Shown piece after piece: positions 8,021-17,700 of a stretch of 57,097 bases of DNA. The position numbers and the translations under genes are program-made. Numbering within the stretch: position 1 is the first letter of the stretch; each line of letters opens with the position of its first letter. This DNA comes from Desulfotignum sp. (GTDB lineage Bacteria; Desulfobacterota; Desulfobacteria; Desulfobacterales; Desulfobacteraceae), in the NCBI GenBank assembly GCA_011390335.1, contig JAABSO010000028.1:1-57097 (forward strand). The letters are read 5' to 3'. Under the pieces are notes generated by a model that ran no database searches, was not told the origin of the DNA, and was given only the letters and a program-made list of their open reading frames with translations.

Positions 8021-9439
8021 ATGAAAAAAGTATACCGCTGCTGTTTTTTATTATTCCTGCTTGTATTATGCCTGATTTTTCCAGGCAATGCCATGTGTGC
8101 AAAAGACAATAGCCTGCCCCTGAATGTGCACATATCAGAATCCTATGATGATGACCTGCCCGGTTTGCTGGAAAAAAAATATATCCGGGTCCTGACAACC
8201 CTTAACAGGACCAATTTTTATATTTCCGAAGGGCATCTGGTGGGGTATGAATATGCACTGGTCAAAGGGTATGAAGAATTTCTCAACAACCGGACGGACC
8301 AGAACGGATTAAAAGTCGTGCTGGAGTTTATTACGGTATCCAGGGATCAGCTGATTCCCAAACTGGTCTCTGGATATGGTGACATAGCTGCTGCAGGGCT
8401 GACCATCACCCCTGAAAGAAAAGACAGGGTGGATTTTACAAGACCCTATTTAACCGGGATCAATGAAGTGGTGATAACCCGGAAAGGAAGATTCCGGCTG
8501 AAAAATGTTTTTGATTTAAGTGCAAAAAAAGTTTATGTCCGCAAAAGCAGCAGCTACTATGACAGCCTGCTCAGGCTGAATAAAAAATTGCGCAAAAAAA
8601 ACAAAAAACCGGTAAAAATAATTTTTCTCAACGAAGAGCTGGAAACAGAAACCGCCCTGGAAATGGTTGATAACGGCGCAATTGACATCACTGTCGCAGA
8701 CAGCCATATTGCCCGGGCATGGTCAGAAATGCTTGAGAACATAGAGATTAATGAAGATGTGGTGCTGCGCAAAAATTCCAAAATTGCATGGATGGTGCGA
8801 GAGAACAATCCGATTTTGCTGTCCAGCCTTAATGCCTTTTTAGACACCCATAAAAAAGGAACCCTGCTGGGCAATATATATTTTAACCGGTATTATAATG
8901 ATACCGGACGTCTGAAAAATCCCCTGGACCCTGAAGAATGGGAAAAACTCAAACAATACAAAGGGGTCATAAAAAAATATGCCAAAAAATATGATTTTGA
9001 CTGGCTGCTCATTCTGGCAATGGCATTTCAGGAATCAGAGCTGGACCATAACCAAAAAAGTAGTGCCGGTGCCGTAGGCCTTATGCAGGTATTGCCTGCA
9101 ACAGCCATGGACAAAAATATCGGGATCCCGCATGTGGACAGGCTGGACAGCAATGTCCATGCAGGCGTCAAATACCTGGCATTTCTCAGAGACCACTACT
9201 TCAGTTCTGAAGACATACCCCGCCAGGAACAGATCCGGCTTTCGCTGGCAGCCTATAATGCCGGTCCGGCCAATATCAGCAAAGCAAGAAAAATGGCCGA
9301 AAAAATGGGCCTGGACAAAAACAGATGGTTCAGAAATGTTGAACTGGCAGCCCTTCGCACCATCGGCCGGGAAACAGTCCAGTATGTCAGTAACACCAAC
9401 AAATATTATGTCCTCTACCAGTCCATCCTGACCGATTAA
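8021..9439 (+). CDS. mltF: MltF-type membrane-bound lytic murein transglycosylase
   Basis: 472 residues: an export signal (residues 1-27), a solute-binding-protein-3 domain (about 50-295, starting KKYIRVLTT), then an SLT lysozyme-like domain (about 315-465). The catalytic Glu is E338 in AFQESELD, followed by GAVGLMQVLP and AAYNAGP, the standard SLT signatures. MltF cleaves peptidoglycan glycan strands in the periplasm to form 1,6-anhydromuramyl ends, and its N-terminal domain binds cell-wall ligands. Length and domain order match E. coli MltF (518 aa). No clear lipobox is visible, so it may be anchored by its signal helix or be soluble. Confidence 0.9.
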   Translation: MKKVYRCCFLLFLLVLCLIFPGNAMCAKDNSLPLNVHISESYDDDLPGLLEKKYIRVLTTLNRTNFYISEGHLVGYEYALVKGYEEFLNNRTDQNGLKVVLEFITVSRDQLIPKLVSGYGDIAAAGLTITPERKDRVDFTRPYLTGINEVVITRKGRFRLKNVFDLSAKKVYVRKSSSYYDSLLRLNKKLRKKNKKPVKIIFLNEELETETALEMVDNGAIDITVADSHIARAWSEMLENIEINEDVVLRKNSKIAWMVRENNPILLSSLNAFLDTHKKGTLLGNIYFNRYYNDTGRLKNPLDPEEWEKLKQYKGVIKKYAKKYDFDWLLILAMAFQESELDHNQKSSAGAVGLMQVLPATAMDKNIGIPHVDRLDSNVHAGVKYLAFLRDHYFSSEDIPRQEQIRLSLAAYNAGPANISKARKMAEKMGLDKNRWFRNVELAALRTIGRETVQYVSNTNKYYVLYQSILTD

Positions 9440-9475
9440 ACGGCTGGCACGGCAAGAAAGGAAAAACCTGATCCC

Positions 9476-9952
9476 ATGCATGAAATTCAACCGATAGGAA
9501 CAATTCATTCACCCCATAAAAACCTCAGGGACATGCCCATTCAACCAAAAGGGGCAGCAGGTATTGAAGGCCATGTTTTGGTGAATAAAACCTTTATGGA
9601 CGGCCTGCAGGACCTTGACGGGTTCAGCCATATCTATCTTATTTACACTTTTCACAAGGCAGAGCGGACACAGCTGCGTGTCACCCCTTTTATGGATACC
9701 CGGACCCGGGGGGTTTTTTCCACCCGCTCTCCGCTGCGGCCCAACCATATCGGTCTGTCCATTGTCCGGCTGAAAAAAATCCAAGGCAATACCCTTGTGG
9801 TCCAGGATATTGATATTCTGGACGGCACGCCATTACTGGACATCAAACCCTATATACAGAAATTTGATGCTGTGGCAGACAGCCGTTCCGGATGGCTTAC
9901 GGCCAGTGAAGCGGAGATCAGAGATAAACGGTCGGACGACAGGTTCGCCTGA
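9476..9952 (+). CDS. trmO: TrmO-like tRNA (N6-threonylcarbamoyladenosine37) methyltransferase
   Basis: 158 residues of the TsaA/UPF0066 beta-barrel family, which transfers a methyl group from S-adenosylmethionine to t6A37 in tRNA. The family signatures are clear: IGTIHSP near the N-terminus, LDGFSHIYLIYTFH (about residues 47-60), the TRGVFSTRSPLRPNHIGLS block (about 77-95) and DIDILDGTPLLDIKPY (about 115-130). It is a single-domain version, shorter than E. coli TrmO (235 aa). It lies 36 bp after mltF; no functional link is known. It converges with the yhaN-like gene. Confidence 0.85.
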   Translation: MHEIQPIGTIHSPHKNLRDMPIQPKGAAGIEGHVLVNKTFMDGLQDLDGFSHIYLIYTFHKAERTQLRVTPFMDTRTRGVFSTRSPLRPNHIGLSIVRLKKIQGNTLVVQDIDILDGTPLLDIKPYIQKFDAVADSRSGWLTASEAEIRDKRSDDRFA

Positions 9953-9976
9953 ATACCGGCACACCGTCACAACCCA

Positions 9977-12900
9977 TCACAATTCATGGATGTGGATGGT
10001 GTTCTTGTCTGTAATCTGTTCTGCCGCCTGCACGATCTGCCGGTGGTGGGTAAACAGAATCACCTGGGTTTTACGGGACAGTTCCGCCAGGACCTCCAGT
10101 GTTGCCCTGGACCTGGCATCATCAAAATTGATCAGAATGTCATCCACAATAAAGGGCATGGATTCGGTTTTTTCCAGGCGCCATTCCAGGGTGGCAAGGC
10201 GCAGGGCAAGAAAAAGCTGGTCCCGGGTGCCGGAACTCATTTTTTCCACTGTCAGGCGGACATTTTCCTGCCGCACCCCCACGAGAACAGGTTCTGCCCT
10301 GTCATCCACATCAGTGCGCAAACCGGCAAAAGACCCCTGGGTCAGGTCATGAAAATATCTGGAGGCAAGTTGTAAAACAGGATCCTGATGGGCTTCTCTG
10401 TAGTGTTCAATCTCCTGCTGCAAAATGCCGGCTGCAAGCTTTGTTATGGTATACCTGTCTGAGAGCCTGCGGATCATGGCCAGTTCCTGTTCCATCTCTT
10501 CTGCTATTTCAGCTGCAGTGGCATTGCCGTCCATGGCAGCCAGCCGGGTATTTTCCTCACCGATCACCTGGGAGATTGCGTTTATGGCAGGGTGTATCCT
10601 CTGGGAAATATCTTTTTCCAGTGCTGCAATCATGGCCGGCAGTTCATCTGCTTCAACGGCTGCTGCCTGTTCTGCAAGGGTTTTTCTGTCCACGCCCGCC
10701 CCTATCTTTGCCAGCACCGCCTTGGTGTCGGAAATTTTCTGCTGCAGCTGTTGGAACCGGACAAACCTGTTGATGGCTTCGGGCAGGTCTTCTGGTTTGC
10801 TGCACCTGGCAGTCGACAAAAATGTCTGCATCCGGGCCTGGGCGATCCTGTGTTTTTCCTGTGCAGCATCCGCCTCTTTTTCCAGCAGATCCAGTTCTTC
10901 TCCTATCTTATCGTGCAGGATACGGTCTTTTTGCGCCTGGTTGAGCAGGCTTTGCAGCTGGATTATCCTCTGGTCCAAAGGCAGCAGTGTCAGTTGCGGG
11001 GCCACCTTTTCAACAAGGGTGTTTACTGCTTTTTCAAGGTCTGCGGCATCCCGGTCAATACCCTGGATCCGTTTTTTCATGTCATCTGCTTCTTTGTGCC
11101 GGTCAAAGCACTGCTGCAGGGTCTCCATCATGTCAACCGCTTCCATAGGGGACACATCAGATTTAACACCCAGGTGTAAAACCGCTTTGTGCCACTGGGT
11201 TTCCCATACAGCCCAGGCCTTTTGGGCCGCAGCAAGGTCCTGCCGGGCCTGCTGGAGCTCTGTCTGGGCGTTTTGCATTTTCTGGTCCAACAGGTCACGC
11301 GCTTTTTTACGGTTTTCGACATCCTCTATAACGGTCTCAGCAAACACCAGAACAGGATCAAGGGTTTCTTGTGCGGGAATTTTTTCTTTTGCCACAAGGT
11401 GCAGGGCGCTTTTCACCCGGGAAACCAGCGCTTTTTGCCGGTCAGTGTCCTGCCGGACCTGGTGCTCATTTTTAAAGAGCTCTTTCACCTTGAACCGCAG
11501 CTGATCCATCTGTGCCAGCCACCCGCCCATTTCCTTCGGAGACAGCGGGGTAATGCCCGCAGGCGCCCATACCCTGCGCCACTCTTTTTCAAGGGCACCT
11601 GACTGCTTTACAAGCGCCTGTTCCTCTTTGTCATTATCGGTCAATGCCGTTTTCAGACCCTGTTCTCTGGCCTGTAATCCTGCTGCAGTGGCCACCCGGT
11701 CCGCCTCCCGCCACAACCTGTCAGCAATCATATCTGCTTTGCCCACATACCCTTCATAGGCATCAGGCAGGGGCAGATCAGGATCAAATGCCGTGCTTTG
11801 AGCTGCAACGTCCTCCTTCTCAAGCCATTGCCGGCGCAGAAGCAGCCATCCCTGGTCCCGTTTTTCACGAACGGAAACCAGATCCTGTTCAGTGGGAACC
11901 TGCCCTGCATATACCAGTTTACTGATATCCCGGGTAACGGTTAGCAATTCCTTTTCATGGGCTTTCCGGCTTTTTTCAACTTCCCGAAGCGCATCAGACA
12001 CAATGGCAAACCGGTTTTCAAATGCCTGGAGTGTCTCAGACAACGGCAGGGGAAGCTGCATGAGATCAGCCAGATCCCCTGACCACATCCCCATACGCTG
12101 CAGGTCGGACCGGCATTCATTTTTGAGCCCACCAAGGGCCTGGACACTTTTTTCCAGGTGCTGGTCAATATCGCCGGCTTTCCGGGCCAGCTTGACCGCC
12201 CGGACAAGGGGGGACACATCTTTTGGTTCCAGCTTGTCCGCCAGGGCTGTTTTCAGGTCCCTGGATTTGCAGGCAGCAGTGTCAAGGTGTTTTTCTGCTG
12301 ATGTCATCTGCTGATTTGTGGCCTCATATTGGGCACTTAACCTCTGGATTGTTCTTTTTTTCTGCAACACCGGCCCCAGGGTTTCCAGTGCATCCAGGGA
12401 CACATCCGGCCGCACCTGCTGCAGTAGCTGTGCCGCCTCCCTTCGCAGGCTGATGCGCATGCCGTCTAATCTGGGCCGGTCTTTTTGCCCTTTGCGAAAT
12501 TCCCCCAGCCGCTGTACAAAATCATTCACCAGCTCTGCCTGGCACAAAAGCCCCTCATTGGGCTGGATTGCCGCCAGTTTTTCAGCAAGGATTTTTTTTC
12601 GCTCCCTGTCTTTTTGCAGCTGCTGCTCCGCCGCCTGCATCTCCCTGCTTACCTGATCAACCTGTTTTTCAAAATCCGGGGTCAACGGCGGGACCTCTCC
12701 GAGATCCTGCTGCTGTTTTTCCCGGGAGGCCAGAGATGCCAGTTCAGGAATGGCCTGCTGCAGCCGGGCCAATCCCTGCAGTTTTCTGTTCAGATGGTCC
12801 CGCTCTTTTTCCAGGTCATCCCGTGTTTTTTCAGCCGCTGTCAGGGCATCCTTGTGTTTTTTCCAGTCCCTGTAGGAAAGGCTTTTTTCCCTGGCCCGTT

Positions 12901-13483
12901 TCTGGAGCTCCTTGAATCTTTTGATTGCCTGGTTGATCTCAGGATTTTGTCCAGATGGTTTGAACAAAGCTTTTGCTTCATTTTCCAGGCGGCTGATGAG
13001 GTTCTGCAAGGAAGACATACCTGCCCCTGCAGCAAACAGGGCCTGGCCCAGCTCCCCTTTCTGGTCCAGAATATCTTTGCCCCCCCTCACCAGCCTGTCA
13101 TGGTCAATGCCGTAAAGGGATTCAAAAATATTAGGTTCCACCCCGGATAAAAACGGTGCCAGTATCCCCGGATCAAGGGGGTCCCCTGCTTCATCAACAA
13201 TGTCATTCACCCTTTTTTTGCGGCGAAAAAAAACAATCTTCTGCCCTGCATCATTTTCAAGGCATCCCCCCACCAGCAACTGATCATAGCTGTGAATAAA
13301 ATTGTCCGGAGTCTGGTGGTCGAATCCGTACAACAAGGCCCTGAGGGCCCGAAGAGAACTGCTTTTGCCTGCCTCGTTGGGACCGTAAATGATGTGCAGC
13401 CCGGGGAAAACGGCATCAAAATCCAGAGGCTCCCTGTCTGTGAAAGGCCCGAATGCCTTCAGATAGAGCTGGTTGAGTTTCAT
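9977..13483 (-). CDS. YhaN/SbcC-like AAA ATPase with long coiled coils
   Basis: 1168 residues. Walker A is GPNEAGKS at 34-41. The C-terminal half of the ATPase has the signature SSGTRDQLFLALRLA and Walker B PFIVDDILINFDD, then LFTHH. About 900 residues of heptad-rich coiled coil lie between, as in SMC/Rad50 proteins. No CPxC zinc hook is visible, which fits the YhaN type better than SbcC/Rad50. It starts inside the stop codon of the nuclease gene upstream (ATGA overlap), so the two form a nuclease/ATPase complex for DNA ends. It is the last gene of the recC-recB operon. Confidence 0.85.
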   Translation of the reverse strand: MKLNQLYLKAFGPFTDREPLDFDAVFPGLHIIYGPNEAGKSSSLRALRALLYGFDHQTPDNFIHSYDQLLVGGCLENDAGQKIVFFRRKKRVNDIVDEAGDPLDPGILAPFLSGVEPNIFESLYGIDHDRLVRGGKDILDQKGELGQALFAAGAGMSSLQNLISRLENEAKALFKPSGQNPEINQAIKRFKELQKRAREKSLSYRDWKKHKDALTAAEKTRDDLEKERDHLNRKLQGLARLQQAIPELASLASREKQQQDLGEVPPLTPDFEKQVDQVSREMQAAEQQLQKDRERKKILAEKLAAIQPNEGLLCQAELVNDFVQRLGEFRKGQKDRPRLDGMRISLRREAAQLLQQVRPDVSLDALETLGPVLQKKRTIQRLSAQYEATNQQMTSAEKHLDTAACKSRDLKTALADKLEPKDVSPLVRAVKLARKAGDIDQHLEKSVQALGGLKNECRSDLQRMGMWSGDLADLMQLPLPLSETLQAFENRFAIVSDALREVEKSRKAHEKELLTVTRDISKLVYAGQVPTEQDLVSVREKRDQGWLLLRRQWLEKEDVAAQSTAFDPDLPLPDAYEGYVGKADMIADRLWREADRVATAAGLQAREQGLKTALTDNDKEEQALVKQSGALEKEWRRVWAPAGITPLSPKEMGGWLAQMDQLRFKVKELFKNEHQVRQDTDRQKALVSRVKSALHLVAKEKIPAQETLDPVLVFAETVIEDVENRKKARDLLDQKMQNAQTELQQARQDLAAAQKAWAVWETQWHKAVLHLGVKSDVSPMEAVDMMETLQQCFDRHKEADDMKKRIQGIDRDAADLEKAVNTLVEKVAPQLTLLPLDQRIIQLQSLLNQAQKDRILHDKIGEELDLLEKEADAAQEKHRIAQARMQTFLSTARCSKPEDLPEAINRFVRFQQLQQKISDTKAVLAKIGAGVDRKTLAEQAAAVEADELPAMIAALEKDISQRIHPAINAISQVIGEENTRLAAMDGNATAAEIAEEMEQELAMIRRLSDRYTITKLAAGILQQEIEHYREAHQDPVLQLASRYFHDLTQGSFAGLRTDVDDRAEPVLVGVRQENVRLTVEKMSSGTRDQLFLALRLATLEWRLEKTESMPFIVDDILINFDDARSRATLEVLAELSRKTQVILFTHHRQIVQAAEQITDKNTIHIHEL

Positions 13484-14742
13484 TTCTCATCCTCCCCGTG
13501 GCCAAGGAGTCTGGCAATCAACAGTTCCTGGACCGCTGTGCGCAGTAGTGCCATAGTCTCGGAAGCAGGATCTGCAAACAGGTCCCCGCCTGCATGGAGT
13601 TCCGCAGGCAGTTTGCTTTTCAACTGGGACAGCTCCGGCACCAACTCCAGAATGGTGTCTTCATCCAGATTGAGGTTTTCAATGGATTGAATCAAACCTG
13701 CAACAGGGGTGTTTTTCCCGAACATCTGTGCCGGATCTTTTTGGCGCTGTGTATGAAATTTCACCTGTTCCAGCCACACATCCCCCATTGCCGCGGCAAT
13801 GCCGCGAAATTCCTGGACCCACCCGGCTGGATTGTCCATTAAGGTGTCATGGACCGGGCATTTCCCGGTCAAAACCAGGCGCAGGGCCAGAATTCTGCCG
13901 TCAGCCTTCTCCTTTGCGATCTCACAGGATTCCTGCACAGTATCATGGACAGATGCGATGGTGTCGCATGCAGACAGATCGATGCTGCAAACCTTCCAGC
14001 GCAGTACATCCAGTTCAATCATCTGTTCTTCAATGACCCGGCCATCTGCCACGGTTACCAGGATGGCCCCTTTGGCACCGGTTTCATTGATGTGCCGGCC
14101 CTGGATATTGCCGGGAAACACCACCCAGGGGTCTTTATCCAGGACTTCTGTTTTGTGCACATGGCCCAGGGCCCAGTAATCATACCCCCTGGATCGCAGG
14201 TCATCCATGGTGCATGGGGCATAGTCCTCATGTCCCGGCCGGCCGGTCAGGGCGGTATGGAGCATCCCGATATTGAAATACCCCGCATGGAAGGGCGGAT
14301 ATCCTGCGGCAAGGTTGTCAGTCACGGCACGAAAGGCATAACTCTGGCCGTGGATGACCATTTTGAGATTCTCCAGGACAATTGAGTCAGGGGCTTTGTG
14401 GGGAAACACAAAAACGTTGTCAGGCAGCGGCATGGTCCGGGTGATCTGGCTGGCAGCATCGTGGTTGCCTGACACAATAAAGACCCTGATACCGGCCCTG
14501 GCCAGCTGTCCCATGCGGTCGGCAAAAAAAAGACCGGTATTGTAGTCTTTCCAGTCTCCGTCATACAGATCACCGCTGATAAGGACAAAATCAACCGCCT
14601 TTTCCACGGCCAGATGGATCAGGTTGTCAAAGGCCCGCCTGGTGGCACTGCGGATCTCCTGTACCGGTGCATCCTCATGGGCCTCAAGCCCTTTCAGAGG
14701 ACTGTCCAGGTGAATGTCAGCTGCATGGATAAATGTGATCAT
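13480..14742 (-). CDS. YhaO/SbcD-like metallophosphoesterase DNA nuclease
   Basis: 420 residues. The calcineurin-like phosphoesterase motifs occur in order: HAADIHLDSP (Asp9, His11), SGDLYDGDW, SGNHDAAS and WALGHVHKTE, the full di-metal site set seen in SbcD, Mre11 and YhaO. These enzymes process DNA ends together with an SMC-like ATPase, here the overlapping yhaN-like gene. The start lies 6 bp after the stop of recB, so recB translation probably feeds into it. The C-terminal region (about 270-420) is variable and would include the ATPase-contact part. Confidence 0.88.
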   Translation of the reverse strand: MITFIHAADIHLDSPLKGLEAHEDAPVQEIRSATRRAFDNLIHLAVEKAVDFVLISGDLYDGDWKDYNTGLFFADRMGQLARAGIRVFIVSGNHDAASQITRTMPLPDNVFVFPHKAPDSIVLENLKMVIHGQSYAFRAVTDNLAAGYPPFHAGYFNIGMLHTALTGRPGHEDYAPCTMDDLRSRGYDYWALGHVHKTEVLDKDPWVVFPGNIQGRHINETGAKGAILVTVADGRVIEEQMIELDVLRWKVCSIDLSACDTIASVHDTVQESCEIAKEKADGRILALRLVLTGKCPVHDTLMDNPAGWVQEFRGIAAAMGDVWLEQVKFHTQRQKDPAQMFGKNTPVAGLIQSIENLNLDEDTILELVPELSQLKSKLPAELHAGGDLFADPASETMALLRTAVQELLIARLLGHGEDEK

Positions 14743-14748
14743 GGATAT

Positions 14749-17700
14749 TTACCTGTCATGGTTTATCATTTTTTGGACAAGTGCTTGAGGAGGCCGGTCA
14801 AAAAACACGCCTGATCCGGGAAGATCCGGGTGCATCCCCCGGATGAACAGGTACAAAACGCCGCCAAAATCACGGTCATGGTCGTAATCTTTGCACCGTA
14901 AAGACAGATACCGGTACAGGGCCATCACATACAAATGGTACTGCAGAATATAATGGTGGTCTTCCATGGCAGCGGTCATGGCGGACAGATTGTAGTCAGC
15001 ATAGGTGTCCCCCAGGAAATTGGATTTATAGTCAATGATATAATACCGGCCCCGGACCCTGACCACAAGGTCAATGAATCCTTTGACAAATCCTGTGGCA
15101 CTGCCCTGGTCCAGGCTCCGCAGTCTGTCGGCATAGGCTTTCCGTTTCTTCTGGATTGAAAGCAGATCTGCCAGCCCTGGCAGATGCAAGGTGTGTGCAT
15201 CACATAAAAATTCAGTCTCTGTTATCCGGTCGACCCCGGCAATATCCTTGAGGCTGAAAGCACCGGGACCGGTCACAAGCTGTGTGGATACAATATCTGC
15301 CACTGCGGCCTTTGCCGGTTCCAAAAGCGCTGGATCAACAAGCCCGAACCGGGGCAGGTATTGGGAAACACAGGCTGCCACATGTGCTGCATCCCCCTGA
15401 AAATCCATGTGCTCCAGTACGGCATGGAAAAAATCTCCGGATCCGGCCCCTTTGGGAAATGTCTGCAGACAAATGGCGGTGTCGGCCACAGGGCTACCGG
15501 TTGAAATCTTTTTCCCCGGAACTGCAATACCTGTCTTTGGGGATGCAATATCTGTCTTGGGGTCCGGGGCAGCCGTGCGGTCCTGATCAGTGTCAGCCGT
15601 GCGGCCCGGCTGTGCGGCAGCGCCCCGGGCCAGGGCACTGAAACTGGTGATGCCGTAAAAGGGCCTGATCTGCCGGGTCAGCTGTCTGGCCTGCAGTTCA
15701 GGCAGTTGCTTTTTTTCATCCCATAAGGGCGTATCCGACCCGGGTGACGTCAGGAACTGTACACATATTTTTTTTTGATCATTGGCCAGTGCCTGGAGAT
15801 CTGCTGCCATGTCTGCATCATCTGCACATCCTTTGGGATGTACCATGCTGCCCAGGGCGGAATCTGCAATGCCTGAAATGCCGCACCAGAAAATGCGGCA
15901 CATGGCCGAGGCCCGGGTCAAAGCCACATACAGCAACCGCCGCTGTTCCGCCTTTTCCTCCAGGGTGTACAGGGCCCGGGATTTTTCCATCCCGGCTGTA
16001 TCAGGACCATGATAATCTGTACTGCGCAGGTCCATGCACAGCTGCAGATCAACATCCGGGTCATGAAACAGCACAGGCTGGCCGGATACGGCCCTGGTGC
16101 CGGACCACAGGAACGGAAGGTAGACAATGGGATATTCCAGGCCCTTGCTTTTGTGGATGGTGACAATGGTCACAGCCTGGCGGTCACTTTCCAGCCTGAG
16201 TTCGTCTGCCGCCTCATCCCGGGTGTCGGCAAACAACTGGCCCTGGAACCATCTCATGAGATAAAACAGGGACAGATGCCGGTTCTGTTCCGCCTGGGCG
16301 GTCAGTTCCACCAGGTGATACAGATTGGTAACCTCCCGTTCACTGATGCCGGCATCTTCCCGGAGCAGCCCGCCCGGGGAATGCAGCAGCGCCATGATCA
16401 TGGCGATAAAGCCTTTTGTTTCCCAGATCTGTTTGTATTCCTGGAACCGGTCCTGCCATTGTTCAAGCGCTTCCCGGGACAGGGTTTCAAGCTGTGCCAT
16501 GGAAAAACCGAACACAGGTGCGGCCAGGGCCGCTTTCATGAAACTGATGCGGTCCGGCCGGAACACCGCCCAGAGGATATCATTGAGTGCGACTGCCTGG
16601 GGAGAATCAAATACCGATCCTGTTTTGGAGACAAAAGCGGCAATATTCTGCTGTGTCAGGGCTGTGTGCACATCTTCGGCCTCCTGGTTGGTGCGCACCA
16701 GAACTGCCATATCTCCGGGGGTGACAGGGGCAGGCACGCCTGTTTTGTTCAAAAGGGTGAATCCAGCAGTCAAGTCCCGAAGGATTTCTTTTGCCACGAT
16801 TTTCGGGATCAGGGTTTTGGCATGCTGCTTTGTCACATATCCCTGCCGGTCCAGGTCCAGATCCGCTCTGGGCACAAATACAAACTGCAAAGGCACAGCC
16901 GCGTTGTTTTTTTTGTCTTGCAGGCGGTTTTCAGCGGTATCCGGGGTCCCCACCCGGGTAAAGCCGATGCCGTCAAACAAAAACGGATTCGATACCGCAG
17001 AAAACAGGTCATTGACCGCCTGTACCAGCAGCGGAGAAGACCGGAAGTTCTTTTCCAGGGTGAACATCTGGTCACTGTCCCTGCAGGCGGCAAGATAGGC
17101 AAAAATATCCCCGCCCCTGAAAGCATAAATTGCCTGCTTGGGATCTCCGATCATAAAAAACGGCCGGCTGCCCCCGAACCTGGATGGGGCCTTTGAAAAC
17201 AGGGTGGAAAAAATCTTGTACTGGGCAGGATCCGTATCCTGGAACTCATCAATCAGGCATGCCTCATATTTTTTTTGCACTGCCGAGATGAGCTGTTTTT
17301 TGCCAAAAGTATCCAGGGCACAGGCCAGGTCATTGACCAGGTCATCAAAAAAACATTGCCCCTGGTGCTGTTTCATCCGGGCAAGTTCCTGGTCATAAAA
17401 CTTTGGAAAATCACATTTCAGGCTGATCACATTGGTTTCCATTATCTGATAGAGATCAGACAACTCTTTGCACAGGTCAAAAAGCAGATGTGCCGGCGGA
17501 TCAGCGTCTGCCTTTGTCTTTTCTTTCATGCGGGCAGGGGTGAATTTATACAGGCTGTCACCTTTTTCCGTCATGATAAACAGGGTATCTTCCCCCTGGA
17601 CGTCACATTTTTCCAATGCTGTCCCAAGCCAGGCCGGCACGTTTTTTTTGGAATAACTGCGCTTGTCCAGCCCGGCATGGACCTGGATAAGATCAGCCAC

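Noticed and set aside
10425..11504. 359-codon plus-strand frame opposite the yhaN-like gene
   Set aside because: Ser/Cys/Arg-rich shadow of a well-supported gene; no ribosome site or recognisable domain.
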